From Diphasiastrum complanatum (taxonomy: Eukaryota > Streptophyta > Lycopodiopsida > Lycopodiales > Lycopodiaceae): 64,000 bases of DNA. The translations under genes and the position numbers were made by a program. The stretch's first letter is position 1. Every line of letters begins with the position of its first letter. The notes below the pieces were generated by a model. That model had not been told where the DNA came from, did not search any database, and worked only from the letters and a program-made list of their open reading frames with translations. Positions 31,872-43,935 of this stretch are shown in pieces. The stretch spans positions 55,757,278-55,821,277 of the forward strand of contig CM055100.1 of assembly GCA_029204225.1 (NCBI GenBank), read 5' to 3'.

Positions 31872-34800
31872 TTGGTATCAGAGCCCAGCTAAGATGCGGT
31901 CTTGGATAGGATGAGACAAGCCTACATCGATTTGGAAGTTGAGCGCTTGGATTTACATCCCGGAAGGAGTGCTGTTTTTTTTTTTTCAAGGAAATTATGG
32001 AGTTGGATTCACAAATTCTGGATAAGTAGCATACTTTTCAAAATTATGGTAGAGTGCACTTATACATGGTTTTTGGGTAAAAGATGCTACGAATTTGTAG
32101 GAATCTAGATACAATTTCATGATTTCTTGAAGAAGCTTTTAAATGGTGTTGAGTGCTCTGCAATGGCTATTCAGTTACTTATTTCATTGCTGAATTTCGC
32201 GCAGCTAAAGTTGTGAATAGCATGCATTAGTCCACAATGTTCTGAATCTGCTTGTTTTGTTCAAGTTCATAGATAATTGATTGTAAATCAATATGTCCAG
32301 GTTGTATGGACTGTTGGGAGCATAAGCGCATGGTTTCAGTGATAACATGCTGAGAATTAGTGAACAAATTTTGTTCCAAATTCTCCTGTAAACCTGCATG
32401 TTAGGAACATAAGGTGGAGTTGCAATTGCTTATACTTTAATCTGGTAGAGAAAAGTGAAGCTATGATTATAAGTAGAGACAAATCCCCACCCTAAAACCG
32501 TTGTTCCCTACAAGATCTTGATCTCTTCTTAGTTCTTGTAAACCCTGGATGGCTGTTTTTCTTGGTATGAGGAAGTTGGCTGTTTTTTGTTGCAATGGCC
32601 AACAAAATGTTTTGCTCTTGCAACCTGTAGTGACCGTGAGGGAGTGAAACCCGCCTTGTGTGCTTTTCGCGTCCATGTTCTTTCCCGATTCAGCCTTAGA
32701 GCTCTCTCCCTCTCTCTCTTTCTCTCGATATGATGGCCACGCTGCCTATTGCAAGGAGGGAGCCGGCCCTAATCTTATTCTTTTAGAAAAAAAATAGGGT
32801 TTATATTTTGAGAGGCCTTTTGTTTTTATTAAAACCTTATGATTTGGGCTTTTTAAATGCATGAGCTTGGTGGTTAAAGGAAGTTTGGTGCATAGTGGGT
32901 GGTCAACAATTCGAAGAATTGGGTGACTATCTTCGTCATTGCTAGTACATGCCTATTAATCAAGGCTTGGAGAGAATTTTGGACATTTGGTAACTTTGAG
33001 TTGGATCGAAATCGCTTTTGTAGAACAACTCCGGAAATACAAGTTACTGACACCCAGTTATAGAAATTTTGGTTTCTTGGTGTTTAATTGTCAAAACTTA
33101 GCCTTGGATTGTGTATTGTTTCTCATTGCAGGAGTTGAAAGAATTTGGATTTCCTTTCTCTAGGGACAATATCCATGTTTTCGGACTTATCACTTTGACA
33201 TTTTTGCTAAGCTAGTTTATTTTGGAACTTTAGTACTGTTGGATCTTTGGTTAAGCTGTAATTATCGAATTTTAAAATGAATTCTTTTAAGCCAATCTTG
33301 ACGGAAAGTGAAGAATAGTATGGTTCTTAGGCATATACCCAGTATAGAAATTCGATTCCTCGGTATGATGCTATTTAAACCATTTAACTTTGGAGTATTG
33401 GTACTCTCAGTAAATGGAGTTAAATCGTGTTTTTGATTTTTTTTTCTCCTTTTCAAAACGGTGGAACATCGATCAGTTGGTTATTATGGTTTTGATGATT
33501 TTGGTCATTAAAATTGAACAAACCAAAGCTTTTGAGATACTTGTTAAATAATTAATGGAAGAAAATTCATGGTATTGGAGGTAATTCTTTATTCGACAAA
33601 ATTATTTGGACTAAATACAGTGTAGAAAGTACCCGAATCCAAATGTTATTTCCCAATAGTTATAGATAACTTCAACGAAGTAATTCTTAAGCCAGTAAGT
33701 GAAAAGAGAGAACAGTGCAATTTTATTGGAAAAATCGTAATAATAGGAATTAATAAAAAAACTGATTTCATTTCCAGTTAAATTCTATGGTGAATTATAT
33801 TCAAAAGATCAGACAAGTTGTGTTTTTCATACTAGTAGATGATTTTTGGTACATCAGTTATTCAGCCCAGGTATAGGATAGAAATGAAATTGTTTCAGAC
33901 TTTTTTCTATAGTATTTAATTTTAAACATTTACTAATGTCGTTACATCTTCTTAGTACATTAGCTGAAATAGATTTTCAGGAAACTGAAAATTCTGAGGC
34001 AGTGTGGTAGTAAGTGTAATCGGAAAATGTATTTCACAGTTAGATTTTGTTAATCCCTGTAAATAATTGCTTAATACCAAATATCAATTTCCTGGATAGA
34101 ATTCATTTAGTTGAATTAATAACTAATATCTTGGTGACCATTGAGTTATCCACAGTTTTGGATGTCAATTGTGATGTTAGAAGTAGAATACGATATATGG
34201 ATTACATTGGATCTGTTAATTGATAGAAGCTTGTCCCTAGAGTTAATGCTCTTGGATTCGAAGCTTATCATTAACCAGAAAGGACCAGAATATAATATTG
34301 AACCATATTAATTCTTATGTTTAGATCACAAGATCAGGTGTGAATTGCGGTATCCATCTGATAGACATGCAAGTCATCCAAATAAATGGATTCTCCAGTG
34401 TTTGGGAACAAGAGATACTATCCTATATAGGACAGCTAGATGATCAGTGGATCTCTAGAATATCAGATAAGGTGGTTAAGAGTTTTTTGGAAGGAAGAGC
34501 TGATGGTTTGGGACATCAGTAATTTTGGAAAGGGAATTCTAGGATTGTAAAGATTTGATGATCAATGGTGTGTTTTAGTACCTAGTTGCGATATGGGAAA
34601 AATAAAACCGTTTGATCAAACGTGGGGTATTTTGGAAATTTTGAGGTTTAATCTAGATCCCTATGTGGTATCTCATTATTTACAAAATCAGAGGCCCTCA
34701 AATCTATTTATCGCTTTCTTAATTAATCCTTTATTTCTTAGTAATTTTTCAAATATAAGACATCAGACTGGTTTATATGATTCTTTCCAGCATGAAGTTA

Positions 34801-37353
34801 TCCTTCTGAAAGACTGTTATGTCATATAAATTACTACTTGTGTGAATAGACTTGGAATTCAGATAAATTCTAAGGTTAAAATGTTTCAATTTCTTAAACC
34901 TAGAATATCTCTGTTGCATAAATGGATTTCAATGGAATGATTGTACTATCACTCGGGTTTGAAAATATTTAAAAGAAAAGTTCTGGTTGTAATAGAGTGA
35001 ATCCTAGGGGAAGCACTTATTACTGACTTTCTTGGATTTGGATATTTTCATATATCATCTTTCCAATTAACTTTTATTGAAATTGATAATTTCTTTAAAA
35101 GGAGGGGTGAAGTGATGGGATAAAATTCTATTTGGGAATTTGTGGGTTGCATGGTTTTCGAAAGAGAACCAGCTGTGGTATAGAAATGAGATTTGATCTG
35201 GAAGTAATTTTGGATAGATTCAGAGTAAGGTACCTAATTGGAACTTTTCGGATAAGAGGAATTCTCTAGGGATTGTGTGGACAATCTGGAACTAGAACAG
35301 GTTATATTTGAATCATTATCTATAAGTAGTACAATGAAAGGTCAAAGATTACCAATTCAATTTTGATTGGAATAGAAGTAAGTTTGATTAAAATTTAAGT
35401 CTGAGAGTGCTGTATTGGATCAACCTAATCTTAGTTTTAGTACTAGGATCAGAGAGGGGTTGATTGAGTGGAAGAAATTATGCTATTAGAGGAAATTGGA
35501 TTGGAAAACTACTGAGAGTGAATTTTATTCGTCTCAGAGATTTTTTGGATATGTTATTTACTCATGAGAAATAAAAAATCTTATGTAGCTGAATTACAAG
35601 ATCTCAGTGAGATATGTGAGTAAGATATGTGGGTTCTAGAAGAATCTGCCAGATAAGGATGTGTTTATGTACTGGGTCATAGTGAGATTAATCACATATG
35701 TGCACAATTAATCTTGTATGAATCTACTGTGTATTCCTAGTTACTAGGGTTATTTGGTGCACTTAAACTAGTCGGTGAACATAAGCATATAATCAAGTAA
35801 TGTTTGACAAATACTTGCAGAGTTAACAAATCATTCTATAGAAGATTTATGAGTTAACTAATAAATGATTTAGTAGAGGATCTAAATGTGGTGTTATACT
35901 AGTATAATTGAATTCTTCACCTAGACATTTAAGATTTCTAAATTATTGGCAATTAACTTGAGTAGTTGATCACTCCAGAGTGAAGTTAATTGGTAAAAAC
36001 AATCAGTGTGATGTGGATCACCAGAAACTGATAGTTTTGATTTATATGGCTTGTAAGACGCATGATTAGTGAAACAATTAGATTCATCGGTTAGAATTAT
36101 ATGCATTGGATATACAATATTCTTGGGATAGAGTATTCCTTAGTTAAGGAATAGACTCAGCTCATTAGTGATTGTATCCCAGAGCGCTCTATTGGATAAC
36201 AAATCATAATGAATCCAAGAATAATATTTGAATTGATATTCAGCAGGATTTTGGGTATCTAGATTTGATTCTAGATTGTAATCTAAAGTTTTTGTAGCTG
36301 AAGATGATTGTCATTTTGGTATGCATTGAGTCTTTAATTACCAGTGGTTTATAAAACTTGAATCTTGCACTTCAGTTAAAAAATCTTGTTTGAAAAATAT
36401 TCCTAAATCCAGTATTTTCTTAGTGGAAAGATTTTGGAATGATTCTTACTTTTCCTGAGTTATGTTGGACATATACTCCAGTATCATGTAAATGATTAAG
36501 TATGGTTTTGGATTCTAGAAAATTATGATTGACGAATCATATGAATCTAAATATTTATGATTGACGGATCATAAATAGATACTTAGTTATTGTTAGAGGA
36601 TTATACAGAAGTGTGATGATTAAAATTGAGTAAGAATTCGAATCAGTGTTTTGAATCTCTCTACTCTAGTATTTTTTTGAGAACATGTGGATCTCACAAA
36701 CATTTTATGGTTTGCAGATGCTTGAGTACAATCTTCATTTGATTAGATCTCTAGTTATCTTAGGAGATAAACAAGTCTATTAAGATGAATGAATGCTATT
36801 TTCTTGCATTTGGTGCTAGAAATAGGAGCATTTAACTCAAAAGAGTATTTGGGGTACTCAGAGTTGAGTTTTATTCATTCTATATCTTAATGATTCTCCT
36901 AGAGATTCTAGTTAAATGAATTATCATATCTTAGAATTGGATTCTAAGAATAGTTGTACTTGGAAGCTTTTTATGAACTGTTTGCCAGAGTTGTGGATGA
37001 TTTTAGATTGTAATTATTATTTTTTCTTTAACTTTAATCTCCTAAGTTAGGTAATATTTCACTCAGTTGGTTCATGTACGTGTTTTACATGAAGATGATA
37101 TTATTAACTTGTGTTGAATGTAATTCAGTTGAGAAAATATATCTCTTAGTGTACTTTTCAAACCAGGGTTTGTACTCCAGAGCAGAAATTAACGATTGGA
37201 AATAGTTTATTCTCTGGATACTTGTTTGATATGAAAGTCAGACTAAGGATAATGATTTTCTCGGTTACTATTGAAACTTAAAGGAATTGTCCCTGTAATT
37301 CTTTCTTGTTTTGAGGAGATTTTAAGAATAGAAACAATTTAAGGACGGAAGAA

Positions 37354-37929
37354 TGTCATGGCCATATTCGGTTAAGGACCTGGAATAGTCCTTATATGGT
37401 AGACCGGCCCTCCAGTATTCGAGATTATTGGTCATGCCGAGATTTAATTCCATGTCGAGGCCTGTTTGTGACTAATTACCTTGAGAGGACCCAGACACTC
37501 TAATTGAGACATATGGACTATTGCATGTCTGTGTGACGGATATATACAGGAGGACTGTATGAAGAGATGAGACCTATTTATAGTTGACCTGCATGGGGGT
37601 TGCATGGTTTCATGCACAGGACACTACTCTCTATATAATGCTTCTTGGTTTCCAAGGGAAGGCTCGAACTTGAGACCAAAGAAACTTTGGATGTCAAGCT
37701 AACCAATTGAGCCAACTCCCTTGGGGACTCTCTATATAATGAGGTAGGGATTCTCCCGTCGACATATTGGGTTTAGGTTACCAGTTTCTCTCTTCTCCTC
37801 TTGCTTCACTTGGCATGGCTTGGGGGCTAGATCCAGGTTTGATGGATTGGTTGGGAGGTTTGGCTCCATAGTCTCTTCTATTGTGTTCTCCTATCCCCAT
37901 CTTAGGGGCAATCCTCTAGGGTCTTTAAA
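37354..37929 (+). repeat. Element D 3' LTR, interrupted by a SINE
   Basis: Begins TGTCATGGCCATATTCGG and ends near TCTTTAAA. It is about 475 bp without the 101 bp added by the SINE and its target duplication. Confidence 0.82.
37641..37726 (-). mobile_element. tRNA-derived SINE-like insertion, 86 bp, with 15-bp target duplication
   Basis: The insertion is flanked by ACTCTCTATATAATG at 37626-37640 and 37727-37741. The equivalent site in the 5' LTR has one copy and no insert. On the minus strand it reads with an A-box-like TTGGCTCAATTGGTTAGC and a B-box-like AAGTTCGAGCC, spaced as in tRNA genes. A long duplication plus an internal pol III promoter fits a very short SINE or a retroposed tRNA-like RNA. 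It lacks a clear poly(A) tail. Confidence 0.82.
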
Positions 37930-39063
37930 CTTTCAAGGCAAAGACTAAAAACCATTAGGGTTATAAGGGTCACTTTTCCCATACTTAAGACTACCTATCT
38001 CTTTTACGTAATGGATTGCAGCTTATTATGCCCATTTTTGGGCAGCTTAAAAAGCAGAATATGCATCTTTTTTTTTTAAAAATCTTTGTGCCGTGCTTTC
38101 AAGCGTGCGCTTCAGGCGTAGACATATAGCTTGCCACATGGCAGTTTCACATTGGTCGATGAAAGTCAAACTGCTTATTAATATGCTTCATAATGTACAT
38201 GTGAAAAAGTCAAAGTATTCATTATGCAATGGAAGGTGCTAGGGAGAATGTCCTCTGCCCGGCACCCTCCATAATACATAACATATAACACAAAAAGAGA
38301 ATGAATGAAACAATGGTATGCCCACGAGACAGATTGCAATTTGCGAGCACATACACCCATGACCCTGGTGCAAATATCATATAAAAAAGATGATAATACA
38401 TCAAGAATCTATGGTATTACACAACGTCTACAAGAGAAACCCAACCAAATTATCACCAACTTGAACAGGCCATCTTTATTTTTGGTAGTATTCCATCATT
38501 TCGAATCTAAAGCTCTATCTCGATACATTCTTAACAAAACAAATAAAACAAATCAACGTCAAAGATGATAGAAAAGTTGCTCAAATTTGAGCTGCATACT
38601 ACTTTTGATTCTGGGTACAGCTTTTAGATTGTTGGCTTTGCTCCTTCTGATCCCTCTCTTTCAGTTCATGCTGGGTCCATGACAGCATGAACAGCAGCGG
38701 ATCTGACCCACACGCACACACAAACCGATACCACAATGATTCTTCAGAAAAATAAAGCTCCCTTACATTATCTGATATATGTTGCAAGAAAACGAGATGG
38801 AGGTTGATGAGATGAGCAAATCACCAGGAGGCTGAGAAGTGAGTAGCTCAGTTATAAATCTGAACAGAAGGGTGTGGACGTCGTCACGAAGGCCGTAGTC
38901 TTCCATGGCTGCCCCCCTTGGATTGCTTCTACTTCTATCATCCATGAAGATTCAAAGTTTGCTGTTGCAGATCCTCTTGAATCTGATCAGACCCACAACC
39001 CAAAATCAGAATCAATTGTAATTCTGATCGTGCTTGCGTGTATACGTGATATACGTATGAATG

Positions 39064-39067
<4 letters not shown>
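37930..39067. other. Non-coding sequence
   Basis: No gene or element was recognised. Short frames only. Confidence 0.4.

Positions 39068-39140
<73 letters not shown>
39068..39140. repeat. (GA)n microsatellite, about 73 bp
   Basis: Perfect GA run. Shortly after, at about 39198-39260, a 31-bp unit containing CATATGTCTCTTGATTCCAT is tandemly duplicated. Confidence 0.95.
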
Positions 39141-39141
<1 letters not shown>

Positions 39142-39489
39142 GGTTGGTGTTCACATTTGAAGTGCGTTCACATGGACCTTAAAAAAAAAGCCCACAAACA
39201 TATGTCTCTTGATTCCATGTACTTGAACAACATATGTCTCTTGATTCCATGTACTTGAATCATGTGAATAAGCTCAGCGCCTGCTGAAAATTTTGGGCAT
39301 GTTACGCCCTGTGTCGGTGAAAAGATCACACATGTCACACTTGCGCCCGAGATAAACTAGGGTGGTGTCACATGGCTCCCGCCATGAAAAAGTTTTCAAT
39401 GAGGCATCGCACTACCTTAGCATAACCCTCAATAAATCTTCTGAAGAAAATTGTAAATTTTAAAAAGGAATTCCACTCTTTTCGGCTAA

Positions 39490-40339
39490 AGGAATTCCAC
39501 TTTTTTCAGCTAATCTCAAAGGATGGCAACTATATCGTGACCGCAATTCTCAAAGAACTAGAGGAAACATATCCTAGTACCAACTGGACCAGTCCACAAG
39601 TATTCGAAGACCCTACAACACATGCACCCCCCACGAAGAAGCAGAGGGTAAGGAAATAGCTGAAAGCATAGACGAAGATGTCTCCCCTGATATCTTATCA
39701 AGTGATATAGGGGCAGAATATGTTGAATCTGGAGGGAGCCTTAAATCCTCCCAAGTCCCAAAGGAAGTTTTGGCACAACAAGAGGCTTTACTCCAATAGG
39801 CCCAACAAAGACATCAAGTAGTTGCTGCAGCAGGAAGCTCTTTGGACGAAGGCACTTTCGGGTCGGGTTCATTTGTAGTGGTCTTGCCAACTACAACAAC
39901 TTCAGCTGCTCATGTATCTCTTCCTCCTAACACCGCTACCATTCCACCATTACCTCCACCACCTACTGCCACATCCACACCTTCTATCACACTTAACACG
40001 GGCTTTGATACTACCATTTCAAAAAAGCCATATCCCATACATACTTCCACCCTACTTGACTCCTCGGTCAACTTAGATGATTTTGCATTACATTTACTAA
40101 CACAAACCACATCCACCACTGTGACAACTCTTCCACTCCACTCTCCTCCTTCAATGGCTAATTCTCCTCCTAAACCCCAATCCCATCCACCTTCATCTCC
40201 TCCAAAACCCCAATCATCTCCACTTTCATTTTCTCAAAATCCATCTTCTCCACAGCTCTTCTTGCATATAACCCCAGAAGTCTTAGTGAATAAAGAGCAA
40301 CATGTTAGATCTTTTGTCATGAAAAATCTAGTCAATTAA
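39490..40339 (+). pseudogene. Pro/Ser/Thr-rich coding-like remnant of unknown origin
   Basis: The frame 39842-40339 (165 codons) is rich in Pro, Ser and Thr, with phrases such as NSPPKPQSHPPSSPPKPQSS. Upstream, the same frame reads acidic sequence (about 39650-39800: SIDEDVSPDILSSDIGAEYV, QVPKEVLAQQEALLQ), then an in-frame TAG at about 39798. It looks like a decayed coding region, perhaps retroelement-associated. I do not recognise the family, and no catalytic domain is visible. Confidence 0.35.
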
Positions 40340-41619
40340 TCGATGAGTCGGTAGGTGTCGAAGACAACCATAGATACAGAATTCGAAGGCATCAAGGACA
40401 ACCGTGATTCTACTCTTCGACTCATTCTATACGACACATTAGGAGGAGATTAACGAATCACAAATATGAAAGTTGAAACAATAATAAACCATTCACACAT
40501 TAACATTATACAATGATTTGAAGAACACAGAGTATAATTAAGATGCATGAATGTACATGAGATTGGTGTAAAACAAATGTACTTATCAATGCACAGACCT
40601 GGAAGAACACCTTAGAGTTCAACGATAATTCTAGGCAAAAGCAGCAAGAATGTCTCTGGGTTCTAATAACATCTTTGTCTAGTTGCTTAGTGTTGGATTT
40701 ATCTCTTCTACTCTCCTAGATCCCATGCATTGTTGCACAACTATATTATTGAAGATAGGCAAGAGAAAGACACCTGACCTATCGGGCTTGGCCAACTTAT
40801 CAAGGAAGCCTGACTTGGCCAACATATCGGGGAGTCCAACTTGTTGACTCAACCGACATATCGACTTACCCAACCTATCGACTTATCAACTTGATTGGCC
40901 ACATTAGCAACTTGCTCGACATCATTGACTAAGCGGCAACAAATAGTCAAGACCTCCTCACGCTCACTTTCTGTATTGTGCAACTAACTTGACAATGACA
41001 GCAACCATGATCTTCTTCTTGATGGCACAATGGCTCGACACCATTCTTTTGATCATACATCTGCACAAATGTAAATTGTGTATAGTTGATCATTATAATC
41101 AATCAATAATGTAGTTACTGAGACAGACATTATAGATGCTCTCGTGCATCGTTTCTTTTTTCAGACTGATTGTCAGTAATAAGCTCATAGCTTTTACAGA
41201 GCGGAGTTAGCTTCCTGAGCACGCGGTTTCGCCCGCTATTGTCTTGTGCTCATAGCATTAAGTTGACGTGTATTTCCATACACTAATCTGAATCAATCAT
41301 TGCATTTATTGTGTTCAGATTTCTTGTTAGTATTGTATGCTTTGCTACTACGTATTCTTGTCTGACATTCTTATTGCTTTGTCTGATTGTCTACTCTTCC
41401 GCAAACAACCACGTTACTAGCTCTACTTTAATTTTGTGTTCGCCTACTACTGTAGTAGTGCACGCACCGAGGGACTGATTGAACACTGCCTTCACGCAGT
41501 AGTAGGATCACTCTAATCCGATTGTTCGACCTATAATTGTTTTCTTGTTCTGTAAATACCATTAGATTTTCACTCTAAAGTCACTAATAGCTATTATTGT
41601 CACTTAGACTAATATCCAC
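40340..41619. other. Non-coding sequence upstream of the copia gag remnant
   Basis: May contain the 5' LTR and leader of the copia gag at 41620. I found no clear primer-binding site. A short repeated phrase (CAACCTATCGACTTATC-like) occurs near 40780-40900. Confidence 0.4.
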
Positions 41620-41998
41620 ATGGATTCCCAAGAGAAAGCCAGTCCTATCATGGACAAGTTTGATGGAGCCAATTATCATCTGTGGAAATTTAAGATGAGA
41701 ACTGTGCTAATGGCTAAGGAGTTGTATGATGTTGTTACAAGTGCAGAGGCAAGACCCGAAGCCGATGATGCTGCAATCTCCCGATGGAAGCTGAAGGATG
41801 GCAAAGCCTTTGTGCTGATCATCCTCAACATATCAGACACGCAAATCGGCCATGTGTATGAAGCTCAAACCTCCAAGGAAGTATGGGACATCTTGAGCAC
41901 CCTATAAAAGGTGCATGACGTAGCTTCCAAGCTACATCTCAGGAGAAAGTTCTTCTCTTTCAAGATGACCAACAATGATTCTCTATAAAATCACCTGT
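41620..41998 (+). pseudogene. Ty1/copia gag N-terminal fragment (DUF4219 / UBN2)
   Basis: The frame starts at ATG with KFDGANYHLWKFKMRTVLMA, the N-terminal copia gag signature, and continues EVWDILSTL. An in-frame TAA at 41905-41907 (where a Gln codon would fit) is followed in frame by KVHDVASKLHLRRKFFSFKM and another TAA near 41986. Similarity ends at about 42000, where unrelated sequence begins. No pol follows. Confidence 0.85.
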
Positions 41999-42159
41999 TG
42001 GTACCAGGTCTGCATCTCTGTAAGGTCTAACTTGCATAGCTGGATGTCGAGCTTGCTTGCTTCGGGATCATCAGAACTTGAATTGGGATTGGACGACATG
42101 GTGGGAAAATGGGAGAGATTCTAGAAAAACTGTGTCGGTTGAGGGGTGAGACAGTGGTA

Positions 42160-42510
42160 AGGGTGTCGGTTGGGATTTGAAGGGTTGGGCTCCGGTTGAG
42201 ATGTGAAGGGAGGAATTCGGTTGAGATCTGAAGGAGTGGGCTCCAGTTGAGATGGGAAGGGAGGACTTCGGTTGAGATCTGAAGGAGTGGGCTCCGGTTG
42301 AGATGTGAAGGGAGGACTTTGGTTGAGATCTGAAGGAGTGGGCTCCGGCTGAGATGGGAAGGGAGGACTTCGGTTGAGATCTGAAGGAGTGGGCTCCGGT
42401 TGAGATGGGAAGGGAGGACTTCGGTTGAGGTCTGAAGGAGTGGGCTCTGGTTGAGATGGGAAGGGAGGACTTCGGTTGAGATTTGAAGGAGTGGGCTCCG
42501 GTTGATATGG
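42160..42510. repeat. Minisatellite array 1: CGGTTGAGAT-core repeats
   Basis: About 14 copies of a 25-26 bp half-unit with core CGGTTGAGAT, pairing into a 51-bp unit (CTTCGGTTGAGATCTGAAGG then AGTGGGCTCCGGTTGAGATG). Because 51 is divisible by three, the minus strand stays open and encodes a 17-residue PSQPEPTPSDLNRSPPF repeat. This is probably a consequence of the unit length, not a gene. Confidence 0.92.
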
Positions 42511-43149
42511 GAAATGGCAGTGCAGAATGGTTCGGAAAGTGTGTGGGGAGTGATGTATCAAAGGGTTTGGAAAGGGAGATATGTGGAAGATGGTTGTGTT
42601 GGATAGAACGGTGTGGGTGGTAAATGACATAGGATGACGTAAAGGAGGGTGAACAGAGTGAGGTCGAGTTAAGAAAGATGGGGAGTGGAATAGCAGCAAG
42701 TGGAGGTGTTTGACAATGGTTGTAATGTTATGGATGTGGATCTGTGAGGAATGAAGCGGGTTGAAGGTATACGGTTTGTGATAGTGATTTTAGGATGTTC
42801 AATAGTGTGACGGGAGCGTGATGAGTGCTCGCGTGACACTACCCCTCAGCATGTGAGAATTTGTGATATGAGGTATTCTGTCGGCGACGTTGGGTTTGAA
42901 AGTTTCAGTGATGGCGCTCATAAGGGAGTGATAACGAAGGTGGTTGGTAGAGTGTAGAGATGGTGGTTGATCACTGAAGGATTGAACAGTCGAGCGCCAG
43001 GATCGGACACAATAGCAAGAAGATCGTCGCAGATCATCGCCAAAAGACGCTTGAGCTCGCACTTTGCTAAGGTGCGAATGGCTTCGGGGTGAGGGCATTT
43101 ATTGCCGCCGTCGTCTGATTGGAAGGGAGATGGGACGTGCCGGTTTGTG
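42511..43149. other. Sequence between the two minisatellite arrays
   Basis: No gene was recognised. Several frames stay open on the minus strand, but without known motifs. Confidence 0.4.
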
Positions 43150-43540
43150 AAATTCGAATGTATGTCCCCTGGTCGAGATTTGAAATGACTGCTTTGGTCG
43201 AGATTTGACAGAACCGCTTTGGTCGAGATTTGAAATGACTGCTTCGGTCGAGATTTGACAGAACCGCTTCGGTTGAGATTTGACAGAACCGCTCCGGTCA
43301 AGATCTGAAAGGGAAGCTCCGGTCGAGATTTGATAGAACTGCTTCGGTTGAGATGTGAGCGCAGTGCTTCAATTGAGATTTGAGTGGAGTGCTCCGGTTG
43401 AGATTTGAAGGAGCACTTCGGTTGAGATTTGAGCGGAGTGCTCCGGTTGAGATTTGACAGGAGCACTTCGGTTGAGATTTGAGCGGAGTGCTCCGGTTGA
43501 GATTTGACAGGAGCACTTCGGTTGAGATTTGAGAAAACCT
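43150..43540. repeat. Minisatellite array 2: GGTCGAGATTTGA / GGTTGAGATTTGA repeats
   Basis: About 15 copies of a 24-26 bp unit (CGGTTGAGATTTGA plus ACAGGAGCACTT or GCGGAGTGCTC). It shares the GAGAT core with array 1, so both probably derive from one ancestral unit. Confidence 0.92.
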
Positions 43541-43935
43541 CATGATGAATAAATGGATCTGTTTGATGCAAGTGAAGAACTTCAAAGAAATATGACTGTG
43601 GCTTAGAGTAGAAGTTCTTATGAAAAAGGTGTATCTCCAAGAATGTTGGTTATCCTGAGATACCAGTGAGACAGAGGTGAGGTGGCAGAAGTGTGAGAAT
43701 GATTTTCTAAGGTGTAGCCTATCAGTTGTCGATCTAGAACATCCATGACCCATGAGTATGAACAGAAGAAAAAGAGAAAAAAAAAAAAGGAAAATGCATA
43801 GACTGTACATAAGTTATGATATGAAGTATAAACAAGGAACGAGGTGAACAATAGGCATAAAAAAATGAGATGTACAATGAAAGGAATAAAATGACATTAA
43901 AATAATAGGTTTTTTTTTTTTTAAGGGGAAAGATC

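Larger units (their letters stand above)
31619..37929 (+). mobile_element. Non-coding LTR element D, about 6.3 kb
   Basis: The 3' LTR at 37354-37929 and a 5' LTR fragment at 31619-31871 share sequence from GTTGACCTGCATGG to GGGGCAATCCTC. The PBS TGGTATCAGAGCCCAGC follows at 31873. A purine-rich AAGGACGGAAGAA tract precedes the TGTCATGGCC start of the 3' LTR. The 5.5 kb internal region is AT-rich and has more G than C on this strand. I found no gag, RT, integrase or RNase H motif, only frames under 80 codons. The first 240 bp or so of the 5' LTR do not match the 3' LTR, so the 5' end is truncated or replaced. It sits at the centre of the gene A/gene B spacer. Confidence 0.8.

Noticed and set aside
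32205-36106. Short frames of 60-78 codons in LTR element D
   Set aside because: AT-rich chance frames with no motif similarity to gag or pol.
37641-37726. Functional tRNA gene
   Set aside because: Boxes are imperfect, no clean cloverleaf was seen, and a 15-bp target duplication shows it is a retroposed insertion.
42121-42699. 192-codon repeat protein (PSQPEPTPSDLNRSPPF units)
   Set aside because: Open only because the 51-bp minisatellite unit is a multiple of three; no start context, signal or splicing evidence.
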